From Panaeolus papilionaceus (lineage: Eukaryota > Basidiomycota > Agaricomycetes > Agaricales): DNA of 64,000 bases. How positions within the stretch are numbered: the first letter of the stretch is position 1; every line of letters begins with the position of its first letter. The notes under the pieces are model-generated. The model did not search any database, had not been told where the DNA came from, and was given only the letters and a program-made list of their open reading frames with translations. Made by a program: the position numbers and the translations under genes. Below, one piece after another: positions 1 through 10,419 of this stretch. The stretch covers positions 186,001-250,000 of the forward strand of contig JADNRZ010000011.1 in the NCBI GenBank assembly GCA_015501605.1, in the 5' to 3' direction.

Positions 1-347
1 TTATGGAATAAGGGGTGGTTGTATACTCGATAAACCGCCATTTCGCTCGTGTAGGACTTGAGATGGGCGCTCGATATTTTTCCGGTCGCACCACCAATGA
101 GGTTCCCACCGTTAAGTTTCTCAATAAACTGTAGGTCGAGAATGCGTGAGAGAGAATGACAGGAGACTGTTTGCGGGACCTACGTTACTCTTCCCCGCTC
201 CGGTTGGTCCCATAATACTGTCAGTGCGTCACGGGGTTATTCAGCAACAGGACCGTCGTTACGAGCAAGGAATACTACTCACGCAACAATAATGTCAGTC
301 TCCTGGACGCTTAACTTCTGCTCCCTCTTCAAATGGATCTGCGACAT
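1..347 (-). CDS. P-loop GTPase (AIG1/IMAP-like), 5' part only
   Basis: The gene enters from the left edge on the minus strand, so only its N-terminus is visible. Exons are 283-347, 184-217 and 1-128, with GTGAGT and GTAGGT donors; the frame stays open to the edge. The protein starts MSQIHLKREQ, ends its first exon in DIIVA, and the 34-nt second exon carries the Walker A loop IMGPTGAGKSN. The next exon begins FIEKLNGG and contains a HLKSYTSEMAVYR stretch, which matches the switch I region of the paralogues in this window (HSLKSCTS). The G3 and G4 motifs would lie outside the window. Membership in the fungal AIG1-like GTPase family is clear from the motif and from the exon structure; the function is unknown. 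Confidence 0.8.
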
Positions 348-1216
348 TGTGGCGGCAGGTAAGAGTAAGGGGTGATGAGGGTATCAAAGAAAGCTGGCAA
401 CTCGAGGTGAGGGCAAATATTTAAGGGTTCCCTATCGATGCACGTACACGACTGAAAACTCTAATGGGTAATCAAACTGTTTCATAATCCATTGATACCA
501 CGCGCAGTCGACGTGTATTCGATAAGACACTCTCGGTGCATGGCTTGGGCGAGGCACGTCAGTTCTGCAGGAAATCGGCACGATATCGGGAGTGTGTCAA
601 CGTTGGTGTTGGCTTCCCGTGAACAGCCTCGTTACACCATCGATTATCGATGTTGATGAGTATTGAGGAACAGACGATGTCATAGGCAACGTGTGCTCAC
701 TCTGAATTGGGGCACATACCTTCACAGTTGACCCCATCTGGCATCCCCTAATTCTTATATGTTAATCTGATGGCCCCCGTACCTGTCGATTAGCATGGTA
801 ACTTGAACAAGGCGCCAATCTGGAGAATGCACACTGCAGCTGAAACCAGATATCATTTGCTGCCCTGGGCCTCTCCTAGGGTTACTCCCATGCCGACAGG
901 ACCCTGGGTTTTTTGTGTGCACAGCGGTCCTCATTTTGGAAGAAATATCCCAAACGTTAGGCATTGATAAGGATAGTGTCGGAGCTTCAAGTCAATTGAA
1001 TAGATAGAGGAAGTTGGATGAACTCTAAATCGAAGAGAATGCCATTGTTTGAAGCTTGTAATTCCCAGATGACACGAATGCATCCCACGTTGTTCTGTTA
1101 AATCGATAACCTTAATATCGCTTTTTGATTGCAGTCATCTTCGACAGACGTACCAGCACTTATACCTGCCTATCTTCTCCGCTCCATTCAACAAAGTACA
1201 GAAAACACGACTTCTC
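348..1216. other. Intergenic, divergent promoter region
   Basis: Lies between two divergently transcribed GTPase genes, so it should hold both promoters. I see no convincing coding exon, RNA gene or repeat in it; a short minus-strand reading frame at 755-964 has no recognisable features. Confidence 0.5.
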
Positions 1217-3795
1217 ATGGTATGCTGTGCTTCTTTATTGGGAAAAGACCAATTTTGACTTGCGTTTTGTAGCGATCCCCAGATCAGGGGTCCTCCTGTG
1301 CGAGCGTCAATGGTAGCAGCAGTGACACACATTCCACCAATTCGTTTCAAACGAGCAGCACCGACGTCTGTGCTTCAGATATACTGATAGCGTAAGTCCA
1401 AAATTTCCCGTCGAAATGACAACTGTCGCTGAGTATCAACGTTACCAGTATGATTGGTCAAACTGGAACCGGAAAGACCTTGGTGGGTGGAAATTGACCC
1501 CTATAAGCTTAGGTATCTGATAATGTGATGATTTCCAAGTTCGCGAATATGTTGGTCGGGATAGACGGTGGCACCGGAGTTGGCCACTCACTTATGTCCT
1601 GCACAACAGACATCACGGCTTTTCGGTATCAGTCGGGATCATACAGCGTCGTGTTGATCGATACCCCAGGATTCAATGATACCACCATGACAGACTACGA
1701 AGTTTTAAGAAGGATTACCGATTGGCTGGCTTCCACGTACGCCCCATAACACGCTTGAGGATTTTTGATTAAAATTAGAACGACTCTAGATACCGGCGAT
1801 CAGTGACGCTATCAGGTGTCCTTTACTTCCATCGCATATCGGACAATCGTATGACGGGTACCGAGCGCCGCAACATTGACATGTTTCGATCTCTGGTTGG
1901 GAATAAGGCATTGATGAATGTGATCATCGTCAGTACTATGTGGGACATGTTTAAAACTGAAGTTGGGGCGGACATGGAGGCAAGGCTCGTCAATGGGTAC
2001 TGGAAGGAGATGGTCGACAAAAAGGCGAGGGTGGTGCGACACTATAATGATACGGCGTCTGCTCGAAGCATAGTGGGGATGTTGCTTGAGATGACTCGCT
2101 CGCCGCTTTTGGTGCAAGAAGAAATTGTTAAACAAGGCAAGTCTCTCCCAGATACGAGTGTAGGGCGTAGATTCGCAACATGGGTGACGGACGTGCGGAA
2201 GGTGGCTCAAAAGGCGGTATTCAAGCTAGAGAGGAGGGAGAAGATGGAGGGAACTTCTACAGCACTACGACAGGAGAAAGAGGCGCAACTAAAAATCAAG
2301 GAGGAAGCGGAGGAATTCGAGCAGGGACTGGCAACTCGTTTTCGTCGGTGGATTGGTGTAGACCCTGCTCCGACTATTCCCGCACCCGTCCCAGCTGAAG
2401 GTGCCCAGGACCTCCGTCCACAGATCCCATCCCTTTCCGCTTTAAAATGTCTCCCAGAGTCTAGGGGATCCGTCCCACCCGTAGCTCAATCTCCTGCCCC
2501 CCAGATGAGCCAGGCGACTTCGACATCGTCAAATACGTCTACGATACCTTCACCGATTCACAGCATGTCTCGAAATGAGATACCTGGACACTGTTTGAAG
2601 TGTTTGAAATGGGTGAAGGCGCTTCCAAAATCAGGACTACCCGATGCTCTTGACGAACTTGTAACGTTAGGTATTCAGATTGCGAACACGGTGCAGGTAC
2701 GTGTAGTACACCATTAATATGATTTTGCTTGACGGAAGGTATATGGTACCTTGACGTTTTCAGATGTATTGGTATCAGGAGAGAGCGTTCGGGTACCCGT
2801 TGGTCCACCTGACGTGGTTTATTCTCGCCATTTGCAACCGTCTTCAGGGCGACGGAGGGTTTTGGTCCGGGGAGGATCACATAGATCCGATCATCCAAGA
2901 ATGCTTGATCACATTTTATCGGTAAGATTATTTGGGCAATAAATTCGGTTCGCCAACTGATTCTAATACTTGGAGTATAGTGACTTTCGGTCTATTCGTG
3001 CGTTGATAGAAGAGGAGATGAAGCGGCCCCCACAAAGGAAGTTGAGGGAACATAGACCAGTCATCTCGGTGTGCAACGAATCCACTTCGACTACGTGTTT
3101 GAAGCTTGCATTACATGTACGTGTCATTAATGGTACAAGGCGATCCCTCAACACCCAACCTCACAGATTCAGGACGATATCTACAAGCTTCGCTTAGATA
3201 TCTTCAAAACTGACGCAACAGTACGTTCTTTGCATGAGCGTGTCACGGATGTGCTGCTTCCTGTCAGACATAGCGTAGGAAAAATACTCTGGCATCATAT
3301 TTCGGGTCGCTGATAGAAGGTTCATCAAAACAGGAAAAGGACAACGGACCTGTATCACCGACGAGTACTGTAAGTCCCTAGACCTTTGTCGAAGCAATAT
3401 GGCGCTGTCAGTAATTAAGACATCATTCGAAGGAGGGATCAGGGTGCAATCATGAGCTCATTATAGACATGTTGATGGACCAACGAACAGCAATCAATGA
3501 TCTTCAGCAGGATGTCAGAGGTTTTATGCAGGTCAGTGTGTATTTCGGTAGTTCATAATCTAAAGCTCACAAAATCCCCAGGAGAAACTTCCTCCATCGT
3601 CGCCATCCTTGATTAGGTACGTTCGTGGGTATGGTTTTCAACATATTCCTAATCTCAAGGCGCCCTAGCAACTCCATAGTTAGCAACTCCACTATTAACA
3701 TTGACTACCATGCAGATAGGACGACTTCTCTGGGACAACAACGACGACCCATTACGAAAAGAAACATGTCTATTCCTTCTGGAAGGAAACCATAA
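1217..3795 (+). CDS. Long AIG1-like P-loop GTPase (gene A)
   Basis: Exons: 1217-1219, 1273-1391, 1449-1482, 1540-1736, 1790-2696, 2764-2921, 2981-3116, 3167-3274, 3334-3369, 3433-3531, 3582-3616, 3684-3795 (or a 3669 acceptor), giving about 647 aa. The start codon alone forms the first coding exon (ATG followed by GTATGC). Motifs in order: Walker A MIGQTGTGKT, switch I HSLMSCTTD, G3 DTPGFND, the family block YFHRISDNRM, and G4 STMWD, all intact. A Pro/Ser-rich linker and a C-terminal module (motif HLTWFILAICNRL) follow. In GTPases of this kind the P-loop and G3 bind nucleotide and magnesium. The cellular role is unknown. The first exons and the last acceptor are the least certain parts; the C-terminal exons were placed by alignment to the paralogues at 28-35 kb. 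Confidence 0.8.
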
Positions 3796-3862
3796 CTACT
3801 TTTACAGTTTAGTGATTACGAAGCACGTGGAATGACTTAATGACTTAATGAAAATACCCCTA

Positions 3863-5074
3863 CTAATTAGAAGTACCTACTTTCTTGTTGGCATAAATAG
3901 CGTCCATCAAATCCTGTTCGTGAATCATTGAAGGTAAGATTTGGCCCGCCTTAGAATATGCTGTGAGCGCTTCCCTCGAAACCAAATAGAACTCGATGTC
4001 GATTGGCATGCTAATCAACTCCATGTTCTTCCTAACCGCACCTCTCGTCATCTCCACCACTCCACTTTTCACGTCGTCGTCGCTGGCCAACTGGTTGCCT
4101 GTATCAACTCTGAAATTCGCCATGATTTGGTCTGCCATCGTGCGAACCAAAAACACTGGTTTGTTGCAGGTCTTTGCGTTCTTGAGTACTGTACTGACAG
4201 TCTGAGTGAATCGATTGGAGAAGACGAGGACAAGGGCGTCAAAGGCAAATAACCCTTGGTCCATAAAGTAGGACCAGCATGTGACCGTAGCGGTGTTTGA
4301 ACCTGGGACGTCGTACCACACCAAGTCGGTATGACGAGGGTCTTCATAGCGGGTCACAGTCGCATTGCACTCATTTATGCTTGAGGTGGCCGATCCAGCC
4401 GATCCAGAGCTCAACCCACGAATAGCATTGATAAATGTTGACTTCCCCGTCCCTGACTCACCCACAACGGCGACATGCAGTTTGTTGTCTTGGTACCCAT
4501 ACTTCTTTCGAAATTGATGTAGTTGGTCGCGTGTTGGTAGCACTTCGGGAGGGATACCACGCAGTAGGGCGTCCTCTGCTTCCTTAAGCTTCCTATGTAT
4601 CTCCTCTCGCTCTTTTCTCTCCTTTTCTAGCTCCTCCTTCGCCACTTGAATCTCTGCGTTCTTCTGCGCCAGGGCCTCCTCTGCGGCCTTTCTTTCTTTC
4701 TCCTCCGCATCTCGTCTCTCCTTCTCTTTTGCTTCCCGCTCCTTTGCTGCAGCTTCGTCCGCCTTCCTTTTTCCCCCTGCAATTCTAGCATCCTCAATTC
4801 GCTTAGCTTCGAGTCGTTCCTCCTCTTCAATTCTTTCCCTCTCTCGCCTTTGTGCCTCCTTTAGCTCTGCCTGCAACTCCTTAATGTGCGCTTCTGCCGC
4901 ATCTCGCGCCCTCTTGTCCGCCCCTGCTGCACAAACCTGATCTCCCTCCTCTTGATCTCTCTCGTTCTGCTCACGAGCCTTTCCAGCCTCTCGTTCAGTC
5001 AATTTCTTTTTGGCATACTTGAAGGCTTCTTTGGCGCCATAATAGGCAATTATGGGAAGGGCGTGAAATCCCAT
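3863..5074 (-). CDS. IRG-like (interferon-inducible GTPase-type) protein with coiled coil
   Basis: A single exon of 403 aa if started at the Met at 5074. Residues about 20-172 form a highly charged Glu/Lys/Arg coiled coil. The G domain follows: Walker A GESGTGKST near residue 205, then FINAIRG, G3 as DVPG near 255, and a TMAD motif near 312 at the G4 position. The FINA[IL]RG follow-on and the D-x-PG motif are typical of immunity-related GTPases (IRG), of which fungi have relatives. An in-frame ATG at 5158 directly abuts a TATATA box, so it would lie upstream of the transcript; this is why the 5074 start is preferred. The gene converges on the GTPase at 1217-3795, with stops only 67 bp apart. 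This GTPase type is distinct from the AIG1-like family: it has no intron around the P-loop and lacks the FHRISD block. Function is unknown. Confidence 0.8.
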   Translation of the reverse strand: MGFHALPIIAYYGAKEAFKYAKKKLTEREAGKAREQNERDQEEGDQVCAAGADKRARDAAEAHIKELQAELKEAQRRERERIEEEERLEAKRIEDARIAGGKRKADEAAAKEREAKEKERRDAEEKERKAAEEALAQKNAEIQVAKEELEKERKEREEIHRKLKEAEDALLRGIPPEVLPTRDQLHQFRKKYGYQDNKLHVAVVGESGTGKSTFINAIRGLSSGSAGSATSSINECNATVTRYEDPRHTDLVWYDVPGSNTATVTCWSYFMDQGLFAFDALVLVFSNRFTQTVSTVLKNAKTCNKPVFLVRTMADQIMANFRVDTGNQLASDDDVKSGVVEMTRGAVRKNMELISMPIDIEFYLVSREALTAYSKAGQILPSMIHEQDLMDAIYANKKVGTSN

Positions 5075-5158
5075 GATTTGGGGGATAGAAAAAAAAAGGT
5101 GATATGTGAGTGAAGAATAGAGCTTGAGCGTCCAAAAGGGGCACCCTTCATACTGCAT

Positions 5159-5164
5159 TATATA
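5159..5164 (-). promoter_or_regulatory. TATA box of the IRG-like gene
   Basis: TATATA on the minus strand, 85 bp upstream of the chosen ATG at 5074 and immediately 5' of an upstream in-frame ATG. A pyrimidine-rich stretch and a CA-rich leader follow before the ATG at 5074. The position argues that transcription begins downstream of the first ATG. Confidence 0.5.
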
Positions 5165-5805
5165 GGGCTTCCCCCCACATCATAGGCCATATGAGGAAAA
5201 GGACTTGCGTTGTGCTTTACTGCACTCAGGAACGCAGTTTAACGACAAGTCCGATCTTGTCGCCCACGCCGATACCTATATTCAATTCCTCGTAGAGAAG
5301 GGAGGTGGAATTGAATTGAATTCGAAAGACATACAGCCCGGCACTTTCAGGTTTCGAAGGTCGGGCAGATTGTGCGGAGGCCGTGACGGAACCTTGTACA
5401 CTTACCACACCGGCACACCAATCGTGGACCAGAACCTAAACTCAACTGAATTGCTGACATACATCTCCTTATCTCGTCTCTAATTAAACTGCTAGTGGCC
5501 AGGACGAAAAGGGGTCTATGTTCTGTATTCTTTGGACCCTACGCTACATTCAAGTTACCGGTAGATACCTTCAATATCGAAGTGGAGCGAACCCTTGTTT
5601 GACGCCCCAATACTGATTGGACTCGTGGAATCAATCGCGAGTGATGGCAATTCAGAGGATCATCATCCAGTAAATGAACCCAAACGCATTGAGCGCGTCA
5701 AGACGCTCAAAGCAGGAGACGAGCCGCACCTATTGAACATGGAATGGATTCTTGTCCTGTCCGTATTATGTGCTTATACATTTTATCATCGCACTCCAAC
5801 GTGCA
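5165..5805. other. Intergenic; one weak reading frame
   Basis: Holds a plus-strand frame of 92 codons (5205-5483, starting MRCALLHSGT) divergent from the IRG-like gene. It has no recognised domain, no obvious TATA box and ordinary composition, so it may be chance or a remnant. Nothing else is visible. Confidence 0.3.
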
Positions 5806-7577
5806 TCACACCCCTTCCCATCCAAACATCAACCTCACACCCCTCCTCCTACACCCCGGCAACTGCTCCTGCAATATCGCCCTCGCACTCTCCTTAAAGC
5901 CCCGCACCGTCTTGATCCGGGCACTGAAAATGATCGTGTGTAGGGCTGGAAATTGGGGATTAGGTTCGGAAGAGGGATAGCGCCTACCAGGCGCTGATGG
6001 TACTAGTTTGAATGATGGCGGACTCGGGGTACGACTTGAACCCTGGAGAGAATGAGGGAAGAGAGAGGAAGAGGGAATATGTGAGGAGAGGCTGAGATGG
6101 GTATCGTGCGTGTTTTGGGTATCGTGTCTATTGAGCGCCGCGTGCCCATTTCCGTTGGTATTTGTTGCATGTCCATGTCCGTTGAGATTGTGATGGCCAT
6201 TAGATATCGCTCCATGGTCATTGAGTGCAATATCCGCGTTATGAAGCACTTCATCCAAATTCACGTTCGCCTCTCCTGCACTACCACTCAAAATTCCATC
6301 CAGCAGCGCCCAATCGCTACCACACGCGACCAGTTCGGCAGTGTTTAGAAACATACACTCGATCGTCAGAACTTCGAAAGTGTCGCGAGATGAAACTCGA
6401 ATTTGATTGAGCATTGAGATGAGATGTGTGAAGACGGGATGGATAGAGGAGTGAAAGTTGACGACAAAATGTAAAGAGCGAAGTGAGCGGAGGATCGAGA
6501 GGTCGATCGGGGGTGGAGGGCCTGAGTGATCAGCCAAAAATGGGAGAGAATAAGCAGACAAGAAGCATCAAAAGGGCGTCAATCACCAATCAGCAAATCA
6601 AGATAGAAGAAGCACGTACGAAGCGCAGGTGTAGACGGCCTAATCGCAGTCCTCCACTCCAAATGGGTCAAACACGCCGACGACCATTTCACGATCTCCC
6701 ATAAACTATGCACCAAGTCGGCACGGGCCTCTCCTGGAAGGCCAACTTTTAAACTCTTCAACGAAGGTTGTTCCCGAGCGCTGAAGATCCTCGACAAAGC
6801 ATATATCGTCGCTGGTGAAGGGTCGGAAATCGACAGTGTTTCAATCCGGCACTTCTTTTTCGCCGCATGAACAAGGTGGGTGGGTGCGCCTAGGCCGAGT
6901 AGAACGTCAAGATCCGAGTTATTAGAGAGCGAGGACGAAGGAATAGCGAGATCTATCAGAGTGAGGTGCTTTATGGAGGTCAGCGTGACCAGATGCGCAG
7001 GGGGAAAGCCATGTATATGTCCCAACGAAAACGCGTTCACCCCCGGCCTCGCTGCCAATCTCATCAAGCTGTGTCGTATACACGGCTTCAACGAGCTCCA
7101 ACTCGGCTTTCCGGTATTGAACGTCAACGAAAAATTCTCCAAGTTCGGGAGCTGCTCCAGTACATCGCAAATACTCTCTTCACTCGCCAGCCATTTACAA
7201 TCCGTCTTGGTATCCCACACATAACTGTCAACGAGCCGGAGAACGCGCACGCAGGTGCGAAAGTTGGGGCGTTGGGAGAGGACACGAAGAAAGCGGCGAT
7301 AGTAGAATTCTCCGGGAATGCAGCGGTCTCCTAGATCGATGGTATGGAACAGCTTGGTTTGGCATCGTTGGACGAAGGTGTTGGATACGAGGGAGAAGGC
7401 ACGCAAGGATTCTTTGTCGTTGGTAGATGCGAGCTCGTCGATTATGAGCTCTATGATCTCCAGAGGGAGAGCTAGGTCCGTGTATGTTGAGGTTGAAAAG
7501 GAGCTGGAGGAGTAACAGGGCGAAGGAGGGGTGGCTTCATGGTCTGAATCTTCATAGTCATGGATGAGCAGCGTCAT
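5806..7577 (-). CDS. F-box-like / LRR-type protein
   Basis: Two exons, 6620-7577 and 5806-6521, with a 98-bp phase-1 intron (GTACGT...CAG), give 557 aa. An N-terminal F-box-like segment near residues 35-80 reads LPLEIIELIIDELA followed by LRAFSLVSNTFVQRC, the usual form in agaricomycete F-box families. The middle has leucine-rich stretches such as SIKHLTLIDLAIPS. The C-terminal exon has an Asn/Gly/His-rich low-complexity insert (NGHHNLNGHGHATNTNGNGH) and ends FGWEGV. F-box proteins select substrates for SCF ubiquitin ligases; the substrate here cannot be inferred. Two related genes lie at 25.7 kb and 35.7 kb, with similar N-termini. Confidence 0.78.
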
Positions 7578-8393
7578 GTATGGGTATTAGGAGGATGGAC
7601 TGCTGGTGTGGTTGGAGTACGAGTTGGATTGTGGATCGTAACAGGTATGGAGTGGTTACATATAGTTAGTTAGAATTTCGGAGAACGAACTGCCATGGAA
7701 TGGAGTGCAGTTTGCTGACTTACCAGAAAATGCATGTGACGATGGAGTAGGGTCGTAGCTCTCGCTATAACTATACTGGATCTGTGTCGTGCCTCGTCGG
7801 AAATGGAAGTCGTCTATTTGAGTTTTGGGATTGTATATGGAGATGAAGTGTGGAGGTTTATTTTAAGTAGATGAACTGAGCAGACGACTAGAAAAGATAG
7901 TGCTCGATGATGGGAGGGTGAAGGGCAAACTTAAGGCAGGCAAACCCTTCCAAAGCACGACACACTGCAATGACACACTGTTGGTCTGTTACGTAACATG
8001 TTTTTTCAGAAGGACGCTGCCCTGCATCGGTTGCGTCAAAGGGGGAAGGTTCGAGAACATCATCATTCCCCCCCTATACATCGTCTAACCGAAACGCGAT
8101 AAGACTATTTAAGCCTCCTGAGCTAAAATCTGGTCTTGACAGACAGACAGGTAAACGCGAGGTGACACCCCAAGGATATAAGTAAAGGGGTCAATTAACA
8201 CGACGTCACCTTTGTTATATTTATCGCCTTGAATATTTATACCCAGCCCTCACCATTATGGCCAGAGGCTTGGATTTTCACGTTGTTGCCTATTTTTACG
8301 ATCAGTGATCATCATCATCCCCTTCATCCGCCGTCTTCCATCAGGTCCTTTCTGTGCCCATTGACTATGCCATCAAGCGGCTACCATTATCAA
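7578..8393. other. Intergenic
   Basis: Upstream region of the F-box-like gene and 5' flank of the tRNA. No supported gene is seen. Confidence 0.5.
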
Positions 8394-8471
8394 TCCGATA
8401 TGGTGTAACGGCTAACATGACCGCCTTTCATCAGAACGCGGTAGCTCGGGGTTCGATTCCCCGTATCGGAA
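8394..8471 (+). tRNA. tRNA-Glu (anticodon UUC) with a 6-nt intron
   Basis: The acceptor stem TCCGATA pairs with TATCGGA, and A at 8471 is the discriminator. The D-arm contains TGGTGTAACGGC (A box) and the T-arm GGTTCGATTCC (B box). The anticodon stem ACCGC/GCGGT encloses 13 nt: a 7-nt loop CTTTCA-C with anticodon TTC, plus a 6-nt insertion TCAGAA at the canonical intron position after base 37. Without the intron the mature sequence is 72 nt and closely matches the known yeast tRNA-Glu pattern. Confidence 0.93.
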
Positions 8472-8478
8472 TTTTTTT
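8472..8478 (+). terminator. RNA polymerase III terminator
   Basis: A run of seven T residues directly after the discriminator base of the tRNA-Glu gene; runs of four or more T end Pol III transcription. Confidence 0.85.
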
Positions 8479-10419
8479 CTTGTTCTCTCATCATCGCTCG
8501 TTGCCCATTTCTGCTCAACCCTCATTTGAACCTCCGCGCCTCCTGAGCGTAGCAGTCATTTTTATCCTTTGTGCTTCATACAAGGTGCATGTTAGTTGTG
8601 CTCAGCCTAAGTTGACTCGATCAGCCGATTGCAATTGCAACTGTCTATACAAACCAAAAGAGTTCACCTCTGGTTTACTTACTTACCTCCGTTTACGTTT
8701 CCGTCATACTTATGAACCCCAATCTTGAACCCAAATCTGGTTAACTGTCAATCCACACAACGTATGTGCATAATGAAATCCCCGAACCGCCGACAACGGC
8801 AGACGGAGACAAGCGGTTTTCACAATACAAACCGCCGGACATTTCATCCTCAAACTCTAATCGTTTGCATAAATTTCATTCATTTATCACAACTAACAAC
8901 ATCAACCAACCAACTACCACACAGTCCAAAACGAGAGTACTACCATAAGAACATAAACCATAACTGAGACAAAGTATACTATGCAGGTCTCAAGCGCCAG
9001 GCGAAACCCGAGCCTTATACATTACAGATGGCAATATGCGTCGGGGGGCTACCAGAGCGTGAAGGGTAGGAAAAGAGGGTGTACTCTATCGTAAGGAGAG
9101 TGGCGGGCTTTCGGCCATGCGACAAGCACCAGACATCATCAACAACACAACGACGACACAACATCAACAAAGAATCCAGGAACGTAAAATCCATGAACAG
9201 AGGATAGCACGATGAAAAAGGAACAGAACAGAGCAGAACAGAACAGATGAGAAGAACCAAAGAAAACGAACCAGAACCCCAAGCGCGGATGAGCACGAGC
9301 GAGCGAGCGAGGCAGGGGGGCAGAACAGGCGCATTGCAGTCACGTCAAGCCACTGGTGGGCGACATCCATCCATGCATATGCATATATGCGCACCAACGC
9401 TCCACCACCTCGCCTCGCCTCAAGGGCCAGTGTCCACGCCAAATATATTGCTTAAACCATGCAACGACCACATAAAACCCCTCCAAAAATCAACCTAATG
9501 ACTCGAGGGGCGCTCAAGAACGATATCCACTATATCCAGTCCCCGACTGATGCGCATGCTAGCCTGGCCAGTGACACCCGTTCCCTGTTACGACACAAAA
9601 CACGACGCGAGAGCCGCGCGCTCGACGTGCTAGACGGAGCGATTAGTCTGCGGTGTTTAGTTTGTGTGTTGGGAGGGTGGGTGCGATAGGATGCGCGGGG
9701 CGGGGGTGGGGGCGGGAGTTCGAGCGTGATCTAGGGGAGAGGGGGTGGTAAGCTTTTGTGTACGAGTACGAGAAAGGAAGGGTAGAGGGTTGGTGATGAT
9801 CGAGTAAATAGGTGAGGTGAAGAAATCGTATGGATCAACGGATAAAATAAGAAATCGAATAAACCAACGAAAGAATCTCGATCATAAGGTGACTATGAAA
9901 TAGAATCAAAATAATAGATAACATAGCGAAAAAGAAAATACGACAGAAATAACAACACGAAATAGAAATAACAATACCACCAAAAAAGACTCGCAACTCA
10001 CCATTGACCTCAGCAAGCACGCTGTTCCGACAAGCAGAACAGGGGGGCGGGACAACATGGGGCAGGCGCATAGCGCCGCGCTCAACCTCATCCTCAAATG
10101 CACCACATCACACAACACAACGCGCACGCGCCGACGTCAAACCTCAATCAAGAGGGAGTCAAGCACGGCACAAGCGTAGCTGCAGAAGATGTAGCAGGGG
10201 TAGAGGGAGGGGGGGAGTACCAGATCCAATCCGATCCACGACCACGGGGTAAGGTAAGGTAAGGTGAGTGGGTGTCCAGGCGCGCAGCACGATATAGATA
10301 GAGCGAGACGATATCGAAACAAGCAATGCAATGAAATGGGAAACGCAAAAATTCTTTTCTTGTCTTGTCTTGAGACTTGACTTGGGTGAATTAACTTGTA
10401 TAGGCTGGGACCTCCTCCT
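8479..10419. other. Long non-coding stretch, likely 3' flank of the PPxY gene
   Basis: No exon with family support is seen on either strand. The sequence is low-complexity (GAACAG and GAGC repeats near 9220-9310, and GGTAAG repeats near 10250) and its open frames are short and compositionally biased. It may include a long 3' UTR of the minus-strand gene ending at 10420. Confidence 0.4.

Noticed and set aside
755..964. 69-codon minus-strand frame between the first two GTPases
   Set aside because: No recognised motif, promoter or paralogue; expected by chance in an 870-bp gap.
5074..5158. Upstream in-frame ATG of the IRG-like gene, adding 28 residues
   Set aside because: It lies directly against the TATATA box, so transcription should begin downstream; the next Met at 5074 follows a plausible leader.
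8725..9690. Several 60-95 codon open frames on both strands
   Set aside because: Biased, repetitive composition (GAACAG and GAGC runs), no domain, no paralogue and no splice or promoter support.
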